From contig NZ_VTZS01000006.1 in the NCBI RefSeq assembly GCF_008367235.1, positions 248,001-312,000 on the forward strand: 64,000 bases of DNA. Direction: 5' to 3'. The translations under genes were made by a program, and so were the position numbers. Of the stretch, positions 28,608 through 37,232 are shown one piece after another; the stretch's first letter is position 1; each line of letters opens with the position of its first letter. The DNA comes from Pareuzebyella sediminis. Its GTDB lineage: Bacteria > Bacteroidota > Bacteroidia > Flavobacteriales > Flavobacteriaceae. Below the pieces are notes generated by a model. The model made no database searches. It was not told where the DNA came from and worked only from the letters and a program-made list of their open reading frames with translations.

Positions 28608-29540
28608 TTATTTGACTCCCATAAGCTCTACCTCAAAAATAAGAACTGCATTCGGCGGAATGACCCCTCCGGCTCCCGCCGATCCATAGGCTAAATCGGG
28701 AGGAATTACGAGGCGGGCCTTATCCCCTACCTTCAATAGGCCGATACCCTCATCCCAACCAGGAATTACTTGGCCTACGCCTAATTTAAAATCGATCGGC
28801 TGCTTACGTTTATATGAAGAATCAAATACTTGTCCGTCTAAAAGCGAACCTTCATAGTGCACGGAAACCGTCTGTCCTTTTTCGGCTTTCGCGCCATCTC
28901 CTTCTTTAAGCATTTTATAGCGAATACCACTATCGGTGCTCTCGTAGCCGGCCGTAATCTTATCGAGTTCTGCTTTTTGTTGTGCTTTTTGTTCGGCCAG
29001 TCTTTTTTCCCTAGAACCTTTGAACGTTTCAAAGGCTTCGACTGCGTTCCAGTTTTTGGCTTTGTCCCCTACTCGAATAATCTCTAAACTCTCAATAACA
29101 TCTCCTTGGGCAATACGGTCTACCGTCTCTTGTCCGTTTTGAACAAATCCGAACACCGTATGCTTATTATCTAGCCATGGCGTAGGAACGTGGGTAATAA
29201 AAAACTGACTACCGTTCGTTCCAGGGCCCGCATTCGCCATCGAAAGTACACCTGCCTTAGAATGTTTCAGGTCTGGATGGAATTCATCATCAAACTTATA
29301 GCCGGCATCTGCGGTTCCTGTTCCCAATGGGCATCCTCCCTGAATCATAAAATCAGGTATAACACGATGGAATTTTAACCCGTCGTAATAGGGTTCCCCT
29401 TTGCCCTTTATTGTATTCTTCTGGTCGCCCTCGGCAAGGGCGACAAAGTTACCGACCGTACCGGGTGTCTTTTCGTGAGTAAGTTTGACCAATACTTCCC
29501 CTTTTGAGGTATTAAATTTTGCGTAGATTCCGTCTTGCAT
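28608..29540 (-). CDS. Dual-family immunophilin (cyclophilin-FKBP fusion) peptidyl-prolyl isomerase
   Basis: The 310-residue cytoplasmic protein joins two unrelated prolyl isomerase folds. Residues about 1-160 are a cyclophilin (FHRVIPDFMIQGGCP, GTNGSQFFITHV). Residues about 205-310 are an FKBP domain (VSVHYEGSLLDGQVFDSS, VIPGWDEGIGLLKVGDKA). A charged helical linker separates them. A cyclophilin-first fusion of this kind (CFBP) is described from Flavobacterium johnsoniae, with the FKBP-first form in Toxoplasma. It is monocistronic and likely assists folding. Confidence 0.93.
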   Translation of the reverse strand: MQDGIYAKFNTSKGEVLVKLTHEKTPGTVGNFVALAEGDQKNTIKGKGEPYYDGLKFHRVIPDFMIQGGCPLGTGTADAGYKFDDEFHPDLKHSKAGVLSMANAGPGTNGSQFFITHVPTPWLDNKHTVFGFVQNGQETVDRIAQGDVIESLEIIRVGDKAKNWNAVEAFETFKGSREKRLAEQKAQQKAELDKITAGYESTDSGIRYKMLKEGDGAKAEKGQTVSVHYEGSLLDGQVFDSSYKRKQPIDFKLGVGQVIPGWDEGIGLLKVGDKARLVIPPDLAYGSAGAGGVIPPNAVLIFEVELMGVK

Positions 29541-29563
29541 CGTAATTTTTTTTAAATAAGCTG

Positions 29564-29571
29564 CAAAGGTA
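29564..29571 (-). promoter_or_regulatory. TAnnTTTG promoter box for the cyclophilin-FKBP gene
   Basis: The minus strand reads TACCTTTG, 24 nt before the ATG. A TTTG lies 16 nt further up (29588-29591), slightly too close for the usual spacing. Confidence 0.5.
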
Positions 29572-29696
29572 AGGAAAATGTTTGGCCCAAAGATTCTTAT
29601 CCCTTGGCAACGAAGGCCATTTGCCCCGAAGAGGACTACCTATGATCAATGCATACCCGATCTACGCAGATTCGATCAAATTATCACCTTCAACGA

Positions 29697-31067
29697 CTAA
29701 AATCCATAGGTATCTACAAGGTAGATCAAACTCGCCATACTAGCGGCCCCTAGTTCAAGCTCACGCCGATTCACGTGTTCGAAAGTGTCGTTTTCGGCAT
29801 GATGGTGCACAAAATAGCGCTGCGAATCAGGTTCAAGACCGGCCAAAACAATCTTATCGTTTTTTAGAGGCCCAATATCGGCACCACTATAGCCTTTGTC
29901 AAAAAGGTGTAACAAATAAGGTTCGAAGAGCTTTTTCCACCCCTGGACTTTGGTCAAGTTTTCTGCTGAACAGTCAAATGAAAAACCTCTCGGCGTAAAG
30001 CCCCCGGAATCACTTTCCAGTGCAAATATGTGTTCTTCTTTGTTCTTCTTCGCAACTGCAGCATATTCATTTCCCCCTCTAAGGCCATTCTCCTCGTTCA
30101 TGAACAGTACCACGCGCAATGTCCTTTTTGGTTTGTAACCCGTAAGTTTTAGCAGACGAAGTACATCCATACTTTGCACACATCCAGCACCATCATCGTG
30201 CGATCCATCCCCCAGATCCCATGAGTCAAGATGACCACCCACCACCATTATTTCATTAGGATATTGAGTTCCCTTAATCTCACCTATCACGTTGTACGAT
30301 TGCACATCATCGAACTGCTTACAACTCTGCTTGAAATAAAAACGTGTATCCGAATTTAGTTTTAGGGTTGTACTCAGAAGGTTGGCACCTAGGGTACTGA
30401 TGGCCGCTGCCGGAATTCGTTCCGCTACAGGCGTATCGCCATAGCCCATAGATCCAGTATGTGGGTAATCATCTAAATTCAGGTTCATCGATCTCACAAT
30501 CACCCCAATTGCCCCATACTTGGCCGCTTCTGCAGCCCCCGAATACCGTTGGTCGACACAGCCCGAGTATGCCTCAAAAGTTGAAATCAATTTAGGGTCC
30601 ATAGGTCGATTGTAAAATACTATTTTCCCTTCAAGCTGCTCCCTCCCTAATTGTTCGAGCTCTTCAATACCCTTTACCTCGACCACTTGAGCTTTTAGTC
30701 CTCCAGGAGGTGTTGCGACGGATCCACCCAAGGCACAGATCGGAACGTTGATAGAATTACCGGGCGATGTCTCGAAATAGGCAAACTCAGGAGTTCCCCT
30801 GACCCACTTGGGCACCATTACCGGCTGTAGCCATACGCGGTCCAAATTCAAAGAATCCAACTGCGCTTTGGTATAATCAACGGCTTGCTGTGCTTGAATA
30901 GAGCCGGAAAGCCGACCTCCAATCTGGTTCGAAAGATAATTTAGCCAATCATAGGCCTTACCTTGGGTAAGTGCGGCATCAAATATCGCTCGTATTTGTT
31001 TTTCATCTTCGTTTTGGGCATAAACCTGAAAAACAAATAAGAGCAGTACACACGTTAATCTCTTCAT
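29697..31067 (-). CDS. Secreted M28 family zinc peptidase with PA domain
   Basis: The 456-residue protein has a signal peptide ending YAQ. A PA insert lies at about residues 120-250. The M28 catalytic part shows GGHLDSWDLGDGSHDDGAG (first His and bridging Asp), MNEENGLRGG (Glu pair), a later aspartate in LESDSGG and a final His in HHHAENDTFE. It is probably an extracytoplasmic aminopeptidase or carboxypeptidase of the PSMA/Q-type group. Its ATG overlaps the stop of the PPK2 gene (ATGA), so the two are co-translated. Confidence 0.9.
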   Translation of the reverse strand: MKRLTCVLLLFVFQVYAQNEDEKQIRAIFDAALTQGKAYDWLNYLSNQIGGRLSGSIQAQQAVDYTKAQLDSLNLDRVWLQPVMVPKWVRGTPEFAYFETSPGNSINVPICALGGSVATPPGGLKAQVVEVKGIEELEQLGREQLEGKIVFYNRPMDPKLISTFEAYSGCVDQRYSGAAEAAKYGAIGVIVRSMNLNLDDYPHTGSMGYGDTPVAERIPAAAISTLGANLLSTTLKLNSDTRFYFKQSCKQFDDVQSYNVIGEIKGTQYPNEIMVVGGHLDSWDLGDGSHDDGAGCVQSMDVLRLLKLTGYKPKRTLRVVLFMNEENGLRGGNEYAAVAKKNKEEHIFALESDSGGFTPRGFSFDCSAENLTKVQGWKKLFEPYLLHLFDKGYSGADIGPLKNDKIVLAGLEPDSQRYFVHHHAENDTFEHVNRRELELGAASMASLIYLVDTYGF

Positions 31068-31948
31068 TTTTTCTCTTTTTCTAATTTCTCTTTGTACAAC
31101 GCAATATTCGCCTCGACCTTTTCATCGAGCTCCGGTTCCTTGATATCATCATATTTTTTGAGTTCTTCCCATAAAATCGAGGCCACGATTAAACGCGAAG
31201 CTTTTTTGCTATCGGAGGGAATAATATACCACGGCGCGTGGGCCTTGGAAGTCTGATTGATTGCATCTTCGTAACAATCCTGATAATCGTTCCATAATTC
31301 CCGCTCGTCAAGGTCGCCCGGAGAAAACTTCCAATTTTTTCGCTTCAGTGCCAACCTTCGAAGTAATCTTTGTCGTTGCTCTTCCTTGGATAGATGAAGG
31401 AAGAATTTAAAGATAATCGTTCCGTTCTGGGCAAGATGTTGCTCAAAATTATTAATCTCAGCGAAGCGTCGGCTCCAAAATTTTTCATCTATGTCTTCGA
31501 TAGAATCAATATTTGGGAGACGTTCTCCCAATATGTATTCGGGATGAACCCTTGTTACCAGCACATTTTCATAATGGGTACGGTTGAAGACTCCGAATTT
31601 TCCTCTTGCCGGAAGTGCGATATAATGCCTCCATAAGTAATCGTGTTTGAGCTCAATTTCAGTCGGCACCTTAAAACTATGCACCACAACACCTCGTACG
31701 TTGAAATCTTTAAAAACCTCTCGTATGAGACTATCTTTTCCCGCAGTATCCATACCCTGAATACAAATTAAAACACTGTATTTGGCATGGGCGTATAACG
31801 TATCCTGAAAGTCTCCGAGTTTCTCTCGAAGCTTTTCCAACTCTTTTTTCAATTCTTTTTCCGAGGCATCAAAATCTTCATAAGTCGCACACTCTGATAG
31901 CTTTACCCCTCCACTCGCCTTATAGACGTCGGTATCGATTTTCTTCAT
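31064..31948 (-). CDS. Polyphosphate kinase 2 family protein
   Basis: The 294-residue P-loop kinase carries Walker A GMDTAGKDSLI (about residue 64), a Walker B region FNRTHYENVLV (about 125), and the lid region RRLALKRKNWKFS (about 200). PPK2 enzymes transfer phosphate between polyphosphate and nucleotides. The sequence PARGKFGVFNRTHYE fits the class I or III PPK2 group, which phosphorylates AMP or ADP. It overlaps the M28 peptidase gene by 4 nt. No ppk1 or exopolyphosphatase lies nearby. Confidence 0.9.
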   Translation of the reverse strand: MKKIDTDVYKASGGVKLSECATYEDFDASEKELKKELEKLREKLGDFQDTLYAHAKYSVLICIQGMDTAGKDSLIREVFKDFNVRGVVVHSFKVPTEIELKHDYLWRHYIALPARGKFGVFNRTHYENVLVTRVHPEYILGERLPNIDSIEDIDEKFWSRRFAEINNFEQHLAQNGTIIFKFFLHLSKEEQRQRLLRRLALKRKNWKFSPGDLDERELWNDYQDCYEDAINQTSKAHAPWYIIPSDSKKASRLIVASILWEELKKYDDIKEPELDEKVEANIALYKEKLEKEKK

Positions 31949-32073
31949 ACATGGAATATAAAGTATTTTATCGTTGAACAGTAGTACTTGTTAAAAAAAA
32001 TAACCATTCAGCAAAAGAAGCGAACGGTTCGTCCAAAAAACGTGAATTCCGGTGTTGTCTGTCGAAAATAATA

Positions 32074-32102
32074 TTTGTAAAACGCTGATATAATTATCTT
32101 TA
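32074..32102 (+). promoter_or_regulatory. Candidate promoter for the 32.1 kb exported protein
   Basis: TTTG, 17 nt, TATCTTTA, one base from the -7 consensus, about 40 nt before the ATG. Confidence 0.45.
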
Positions 32103-32143
32103 CATACTAATAGACCCAGATTTTACGTTTAATACCTATTGCT

Positions 32144-32833
32144 ATGAAGCTTACCTACCGTATTTTTATTTGTGCGATTTTCTTTGGTTTTCTCTCTTCA
32201 TTTAAACCAAATCAAGCCTGCCAGTATGCGGAATCCAATATGGGGTATGTAAAATCTGAAACTGAAAAGGCCATAGGAGAAATCGATATTCAATTGACCC
32301 GTTTTCATACCTATAAGGCTATAAACGCCATAGAAAAAACAAAAAGTCAGCTTAATGAATGTGGATGCGAACAAGCAGTGGAGATTATTACAGAGAGTTC
32401 CGAACAACTGAAAATGGCCGCGAAAGCGGTAACTTTGGCGGCTACCCAGATGCTTCTTGAAAAGGCAAAACAAAGTATTATCGAAAGCATCACGCTACTC
32501 AAAGAACACGACGGACACCAAAGTTTTTTTGGCAATGACGTATTAAACATAAACACTACCGACATACAAGGCCTAACGCCTAGAAAACCTAGTACGGAAG
32601 CCTTTGCACACCAAAAAATAGACTCTTCTTTAGCCCATTATAAGGTTTCATTGGATAAAGTTATTGCCAATGTGAACTGCAAACAGGCCAAGGCCTTCGC
32701 CAACAGAATTTATAATCAATGTGAACAGGAACTCTTGAAACCCAACCTATCGGAGAATAAAAAATACTACAATTTGAAGACCAAGGAAATAACTGCCGCT
32801 GCCATCGAAAAATTGGGCCAATGTGAGCGCTAA
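32144..32833 (+). CDS. Exported helical protein of unknown function
   Basis: The 229-residue protein has a signal peptide (about 1-20) and paired cysteines (QACQYAES, NECGCEQ, VNCKQ, NQCEQ, GQCER) spread through a helical, charged body. These could form disulfides in the periplasm. I do not recognise the family. It converges tail to tail with the sigma-54 activator, with 4 nt between the stops. Its own likely promoter is upstream. Confidence 0.65.
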   Translation: MKLTYRIFICAIFFGFLSSFKPNQACQYAESNMGYVKSETEKAIGEIDIQLTRFHTYKAINAIEKTKSQLNECGCEQAVEIITESSEQLKMAAKAVTLAATQMLLEKAKQSIIESITLLKEHDGHQSFFGNDVLNINTTDIQGLTPRKPSTEAFAHQKIDSSLAHYKVSLDKVIANVNCKQAKAFANRIYNQCEQELLKPNLSENKKYYNLKTKEITAAAIEKLGQCER

Positions 32834-32837
32834 TGTT

Positions 32838-34001
32838 TTACTTGCTTGCAAAAAGTTTTACATCTTCTTCGGTAACCTCTTTACCTCCCAAAATAATCAA
32901 TCGTTCCACCACATTTCTTAATTCCCTGATATTGCCCGTCCAGTCAAAACCTTTCAATAGTTTGATGGCCTTATCGGAGAAAGTTTTTGGTGAAATACCC
33001 TGTTCGGAGGTTATTTTATCCGAAAAATATTCTATTAATAGCGGAATATCGTCACGACGATCGTTCAAAGCCGGAACCTCAATAAGTATTACGGCAAGCC
33101 TATGATACAAATCTTCACGAAACCTTCCCTCTTCAATCTCTTTTTTTAGGTTTTTGTTGGTTGCCGCTACTACCCTGACATCTACCTTTATATCTTTATC
33201 GGTACCCACCCTTGAAATTTTATTCTCTTGCAAAGCACGCAAGACCTTCGCTTGGGCCGAAAGGCTCATATCACCAATTTCATCCAAAAAAATGGTGCCT
33301 TTGTTTGCCGCTTCGAATTTTCCCGCTCTATCTCTCACAGCGGAGGTAAATGCCCCTTTCACATGGCCGAAAAGTTCACTTTCAATAAGTTCTGAGGGTA
33401 TGGCCGCGCAGTTCACTTCTACAAATGATTCACCACTTCGCTGGCTCTTCTCATGAATCCAATGGGCGACAAGTTCCTTTCCCGTTCCGTTTGAACCCGT
33501 TATCAATACCCTGGCATCCGTTGGGGCCACTTTTTCAATCATATCCTTAATAAGGGAAATTTCTTTACTATGGCCGATCATCTCATAGTTCTTGCTTACC
33601 TTCTTCTTTAGTTTCTTATTTTCGACGACCAATTCTTTTCTATCCAACGCATTTCGTACGGTAGTCAAAAGCCTATTCAAATCTGGTGGTTTGGATATGT
33701 AGTCGAAAGCTCCCAAGCGCATCGTATTAACCGCAGTATCGAGGTCACCATGACCTGATATCATGATTAATGGGATTTCGGGCTTTATTTTCCGTGCCGC
33801 TTCGAGCACCTCGACCCCATCCATTTTGGGCATTTTAATATCGCAAAGCACCAAGTCAAAATCGTTGTTCTTTATAGCCTCTAAACCTTTGAGTCCATCT
33901 TCCGCTTCTTCTAGGATATACGTGTCATTTTCCTCCGATAGTATTTTGACCAAAACCCTTCGAATGGCCGATTCATCTTCAATTACAAGTATCTTAGGCA
34001 T
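32838..34001 (-). CDS. NtrC-type sigma-54 response regulator lacking a DNA-binding domain
   Basis: The 387-residue protein has a receiver domain (residues 1-120, phospho-acceptor Asp54 in LVLCDIKMPKMDG). An AAA+ sigma-54 interaction domain follows (about 140-370: Walker A TGSNGTGKE, then GAFTSA in place of GAFTGA, Walker B TIFLDEIGD, sensor-type NIRELRNVVERL). It stops 14 residues after the AAA+ helical subdomain, with no Fis-type helix-turn-helix. The next gene's stop is 4 nt away, so no lost exon remains. DBD-free activators are known (FlgR, CtcC). No kinase is in the window. Confidence 0.9.
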   Translation of the reverse strand: MPKILVIEDESAIRRVLVKILSEENDTYILEEAEDGLKGLEAIKNNDFDLVLCDIKMPKMDGVEVLEAARKIKPEIPLIMISGHGDLDTAVNTMRLGAFDYISKPPDLNRLLTTVRNALDRKELVVENKKLKKKVSKNYEMIGHSKEISLIKDMIEKVAPTDARVLITGSNGTGKELVAHWIHEKSQRSGESFVEVNCAAIPSELIESELFGHVKGAFTSAVRDRAGKFEAANKGTIFLDEIGDMSLSAQAKVLRALQENKISRVGTDKDIKVDVRVVAATNKNLKKEIEEGRFREDLYHRLAVILIEVPALNDRRDDIPLLIEYFSDKITSEQGISPKTFSDKAIKLLKGFDWTGNIRELRNVVERLIILGGKEVTEEDVKLFASK

Positions 34002-34050
34002 TTTTTGTGATTTTTTCTTTTATAAATTAGACATACGTTTTGAATAGTAC

Positions 34051-34084
34051 CAAAATTAGGCCAAAACCTTATAATCTGTTCAAA
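34051..34084 (-). promoter_or_regulatory. Promoter for the sigma-54 activator gene
   Basis: The minus strand reads TTTG, 22 nt, TAATTTTG, with an exact -7 box. It overlaps the last codons of the DUF6268 gene, so the activator can be expressed apart from the upstream operon. Confidence 0.6.
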
Positions 34085-34961
34085 GACCGATTCGAAATCC
34101 AGAACGAATGTAAAAACTTGGCTCTTTGTTAAGCGTAAAAATATCGTTTCTATCCTCATCTCTCAAAACGCTATCCTGAAATAAGGTATGCCCTAAATAA
34201 CCATAAATGAACATATCTTTGAATACTTTAAATTGGTAGCCCAATGTGACCAAGGCTGCCGAAGACGACACGGACGAGGCCGAAATCGTATTCGGCAACA
34301 CAATGTTATTTTGAAGGTTAACATAATAGCCATCCACTATAAATTCAGTTTGAAACATATGTCTTTCACCTAAATGATATTTCATACCAGTTTTAGGAAC
34401 TCCTATTACGTAGGACCAATTTGGATGGAATCGTTTTTCAAAGTAGATAATTGGCAGAGGAACACGAAGTGCTACCGTTGAATTATAGGCTATGCCCAAA
34501 ACAAGGCGGGTAGGTCTTTTAATCGTTTTATTTTCCCTGAAAGCTCCCAAGGTAGCATTGACCGAAAAGTCTCCATTCTCGATAGGATTTGTTAAAGTCG
34601 ATGCCAATCGAGGAGTCAGCACACCGATAAATCTCCAGTAGGGGTCATACCTATATACATAGGCCACGTTAAAATCGATAACATGAAACTGTTTAAGGCC
34701 ACTCTCGTTAACCGATAGATCTTGCTTAAGGTCGTATGCAAAACGATTGTATTCTCCGCCAATAACAATATTATTGGAGTCTTTGACCGAAATAGGGAAA
34801 TTGACTACTAATTTTACTCTTGAAAGTTGCGCATCGGCCTTATTTTTAGGCATAATCATATACTCGGCCCTGAACACATCAGGTGTCTGTGCGAAACCTA
34901 AACTTGCCCATAACAACACGATAACCAAATGGTCAAATCTTGCCGTTGTTCTATGATTCAT
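34080..34961 (-). CDS. DUF6268 outer membrane beta-barrel protein
   Basis: From the ATG at 34961 this 293-residue protein has a signal peptide ending GFAQ. A pattern of short amphipathic strands follows with frequent aromatic ends (FRAEYMIMP, YVYRYDPYWRF, SFYIRSGFRIGL), consistent with an outer membrane barrel. The GTG and ATG codons further up lie inside the MscS gene. It overlaps the MscS gene end by 11 nt and closes the ABC-permease-MscS operon. Its role is unknown. Confidence 0.75.
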   Translation of the reverse strand: MNHRTTARFDHLVIVLLWASLGFAQTPDVFRAEYMIMPKNKADAQLSRVKLVVNFPISVKDSNNIVIGGEYNRFAYDLKQDLSVNESGLKQFHVIDFNVAYVYRYDPYWRFIGVLTPRLASTLTNPIENGDFSVNATLGAFRENKTIKRPTRLVLGIAYNSTVALRVPLPIIYFEKRFHPNWSYVIGVPKTGMKYHLGERHMFQTEFIVDGYYVNLQNNIVLPNTISASSVSSSAALVTLGYQFKVFKDMFIYGYLGHTLFQDSVLRDEDRNDIFTLNKEPSFYIRSGFRIGL

Positions 34962-35886
34962 GACCGGCATCGAGTTTACCAACCTCACTATGTTGAATCG
35001 GGGTTTTTTGAAAAATATGTACGTCTCTCTGCGGAAAGGGTATGGTAACGTTATTCTTCCTGAATTCTGCGTCGATCCGGTATCTCATCTCACTTTTTAT
35101 CCTTGGATCGTTGTAGCTATCACTTAAAAAAAAATTAAGCGAGAAAAGTAGGGCTGAATCTCCAAAATCATCAAAGAGAACAAAAGGTTTCGGGTTTTTT
35201 AAAATACCTTTTTGCGTTGTCGCAATTTTCTCAAGAATTTTCGTTACCAGCTCCACATCACTTCCATAAGCAACCCCCACAGACACCTTTTCACGGGTCA
35301 TTTTATGATTCTGGGTATAGTTATAAATGATGTCGCTGATAAAATGGTGATTTGGTATGATAATTACCTTATCGTCGCGGGTTATGGCCCTGGTCGTCCT
35401 CAATTTGATTTCGAAGACCTTGCCCACCTTTCCATCTAGCTCGATAATATCGCCCACATGCAGTGATTTGTCAAGAATTATAAAAATGCCCCCGATGATA
35501 TCTTGAAAAAGGTCTTGAAGGGCAAGACCTAGGCCTACAAAGAGAGCCGCAGAAGCCGTGAGCAATAAGGTAATATCGATACCTGCAGCACTCATCGTCA
35601 GTAAAATGACGATAACATAAATTACATATCTTGTGAACTTGAAGACCCCAAAAAACTTTAATTTGTCATCTCCCTCCATTTTTCTGGTCAACAAGCGACG
35701 CAACCAGTTCAGTACAAAAGTTGTGATAATCAGGGCGATACTTAAAAGTAAGAGCAAGCCGATGGTAATTTGAATCTTCTTGTCACCATCTCCGAAAGAG
35801 ACCCCAAAATTCATAAACTCCTTTATCGAGCCCCAAATATCCTGCTCAATTATTTCTTTTACCTTACTCGCTTCGTCTTGAACCAT
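34951..35886 (-). CDS. Small-conductance mechanosensitive channel (MscS family)
   Basis: The start is the ATG at 35886, 2 nt after the ABC permease stop. The 311-residue protein has an N-terminal hydrophobic segment, a second near RYVIYVIVILLTM, and the pore helix ASAALFVGLGLALQDLFQD (about residues 110-128). The cytoplasmic beta domain follows (VGDIIELDGKVGKV, KVIIIPNHHFISDII). It relieves osmotic shock at the inner membrane. The operon also includes a sodium-type ABC transporter. Confidence 0.9.
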   Translation of the reverse strand: MVQDEASKVKEIIEQDIWGSIKEFMNFGVSFGDGDKKIQITIGLLLLLSIALIITTFVLNWLRRLLTRKMEGDDKLKFFGVFKFTRYVIYVIVILLTMSAAGIDITLLLTASAALFVGLGLALQDLFQDIIGGIFIILDKSLHVGDIIELDGKVGKVFEIKLRTTRAITRDDKVIIIPNHHFISDIIYNYTQNHKMTREKVSVGVAYGSDVELVTKILEKIATTQKGILKNPKPFVLFDDFGDSALLFSLNFFLSDSYNDPRIKSEMRYRIDAEFRKNNVTIPFPQRDVHIFQKTPIQHSEVGKLDAGHES

Positions 35887-35888
35887 AG

Positions 35889-37232
35889 TCAATATTTTAA
35901 CCACTTGAACAGTTCCCTATATGTCGGCCTTTTACCGTACATTAATATACCAACGCGATATATTTTAGCGGCCAACCATACGATACCTATAAAAGTAATG
36001 ATTAAAAGAAGTATGGAAGTTACCAATTCCCAGATAGGTACTCCACCGGTTCCAATTCCACTTGGTAATCGCATAAGCATAACAATAGGTGATGTCAGGG
36101 GAAAAAGCGAAAATCCCACTGCAATTGGGCCATGCGGATTACTGAATACCGAAAAAAACCCGACATAAATAGCCAACATTAACGGCAAAATAATAGGGAA
36201 GATAAACTGTTGCGTATCTGTTTCATTATCGACGGCCGCGCCGATTGCGGCGTAAATAGAGCTGTAAATCAGATAGCCGAGCAGAAAGTAAACAAGAAAA
36301 AAAGAAATGAGCATTAACCAAGGAATCTGAAATAATTCTTGCGCATATATCTGTAGGGTCTGATCGCCCATAGGTACTGGTGGAGCCATATGGGACCCGA
36401 CACCGGGTACCGAAGCAGTACCTGATCCATTTAATGCGTCAAGGTCTATATTTAAAATCGAGAATGCAATCAACAACAAAACTCCGGCCGAGACGATCCA
36501 GATAGCGAATTGGGTTATGCCTGCCAAAGACGTACCGATAATCTTGCCCAGCATCAATTGAAACGGTTTCACGGAAGAAATGATCACCTCGATTATCCTG
36601 CTGGTTTTTTCCTCAATTACACTGCGCATAACAAAACCGCCATAAATGATAATGAACATCATGATCAAATATCCAAAACCTCCACCTATCACTGCTTTGA
36701 TTTCATTAATGCCTTTAATATTCTGTTGTCCAGCAAAAGTGGCCGTATTAATATCAAAACTCTCATCAATAGACGCGAACTCTGCCGCGGAAACCCCCAT
36801 CTCACTCAAACGTTCTTGCCGTAACCTTTCCTCAAAAATTGCCTCGAGCTTTTCTAACACCAAAGTACTTGGCACCTCTTTGGTAAATAAATACGAATTG
36901 GCACTAACCATTTCTAAATTGGTTCCAGAGGGTATATATAGTAACCCATAATATCCCATGCTTGCGGTAGAATCTTTCGCTTGACGTAATGATATATTCT
37001 TGAAATCGACATAGGAGGTACTTCCGGTATTCAAAAATACATTCGAAAAGTAATCACTTTCATTTAGTATGCAGATGACATGTTTTTCATTGTCATTTAT
37101 TTTGGTAAGATATGCGATAAGCACTATCATACCCACCATAAGAATAGGACTTAGAAAGGTCATAATTACGAAGGACTTATTGCGCACTTTGGCCAAATAT
37201 TCCCTTTTTATGATCAGTGGTAATTTATTCAC
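35889..37232 (-). CDS. ABC transporter permease, NatB type
   Basis: Translation starts at GTG (37232), overlapping the ATPase stop by 8 nt. No ATG exists in the frame near the conserved N-terminus KLPLIIKREYLAKVRNKSF. The 447-residue protein has one N-terminal helix, a large extracytoplasmic loop and about five C-terminal helices (RIIEVIISSVKPFQLMLGKI, LISFFLVYFLLGYLIY). This fits the ABC-2/NatB family that pairs with NatA-like ATPases for ion or peptide export. Confidence 0.88.
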   Translation of the reverse strand: MNKLPLIIKREYLAKVRNKSFVIMTFLSPILMVGMIVLIAYLTKINDNEKHVICILNESDYFSNVFLNTGSTSYVDFKNISLRQAKDSTASMGYYGLLYIPSGTNLEMVSANSYLFTKEVPSTLVLEKLEAIFEERLRQERLSEMGVSAAEFASIDESFDINTATFAGQQNIKGINEIKAVIGGGFGYLIMMFIIIYGGFVMRSVIEEKTSRIIEVIISSVKPFQLMLGKIIGTSLAGITQFAIWIVSAGVLLLIAFSILNIDLDALNGSGTASVPGVGSHMAPPVPMGDQTLQIYAQELFQIPWLMLISFFLVYFLLGYLIYSSIYAAIGAAVDNETDTQQFIFPIILPLMLAIYVGFFSVFSNPHGPIAVGFSLFPLTSPIVMLMRLPSGIGTGGVPIWELVTSILLLIITFIGIVWLAAKIYRVGILMYGKRPTYRELFKWLKY

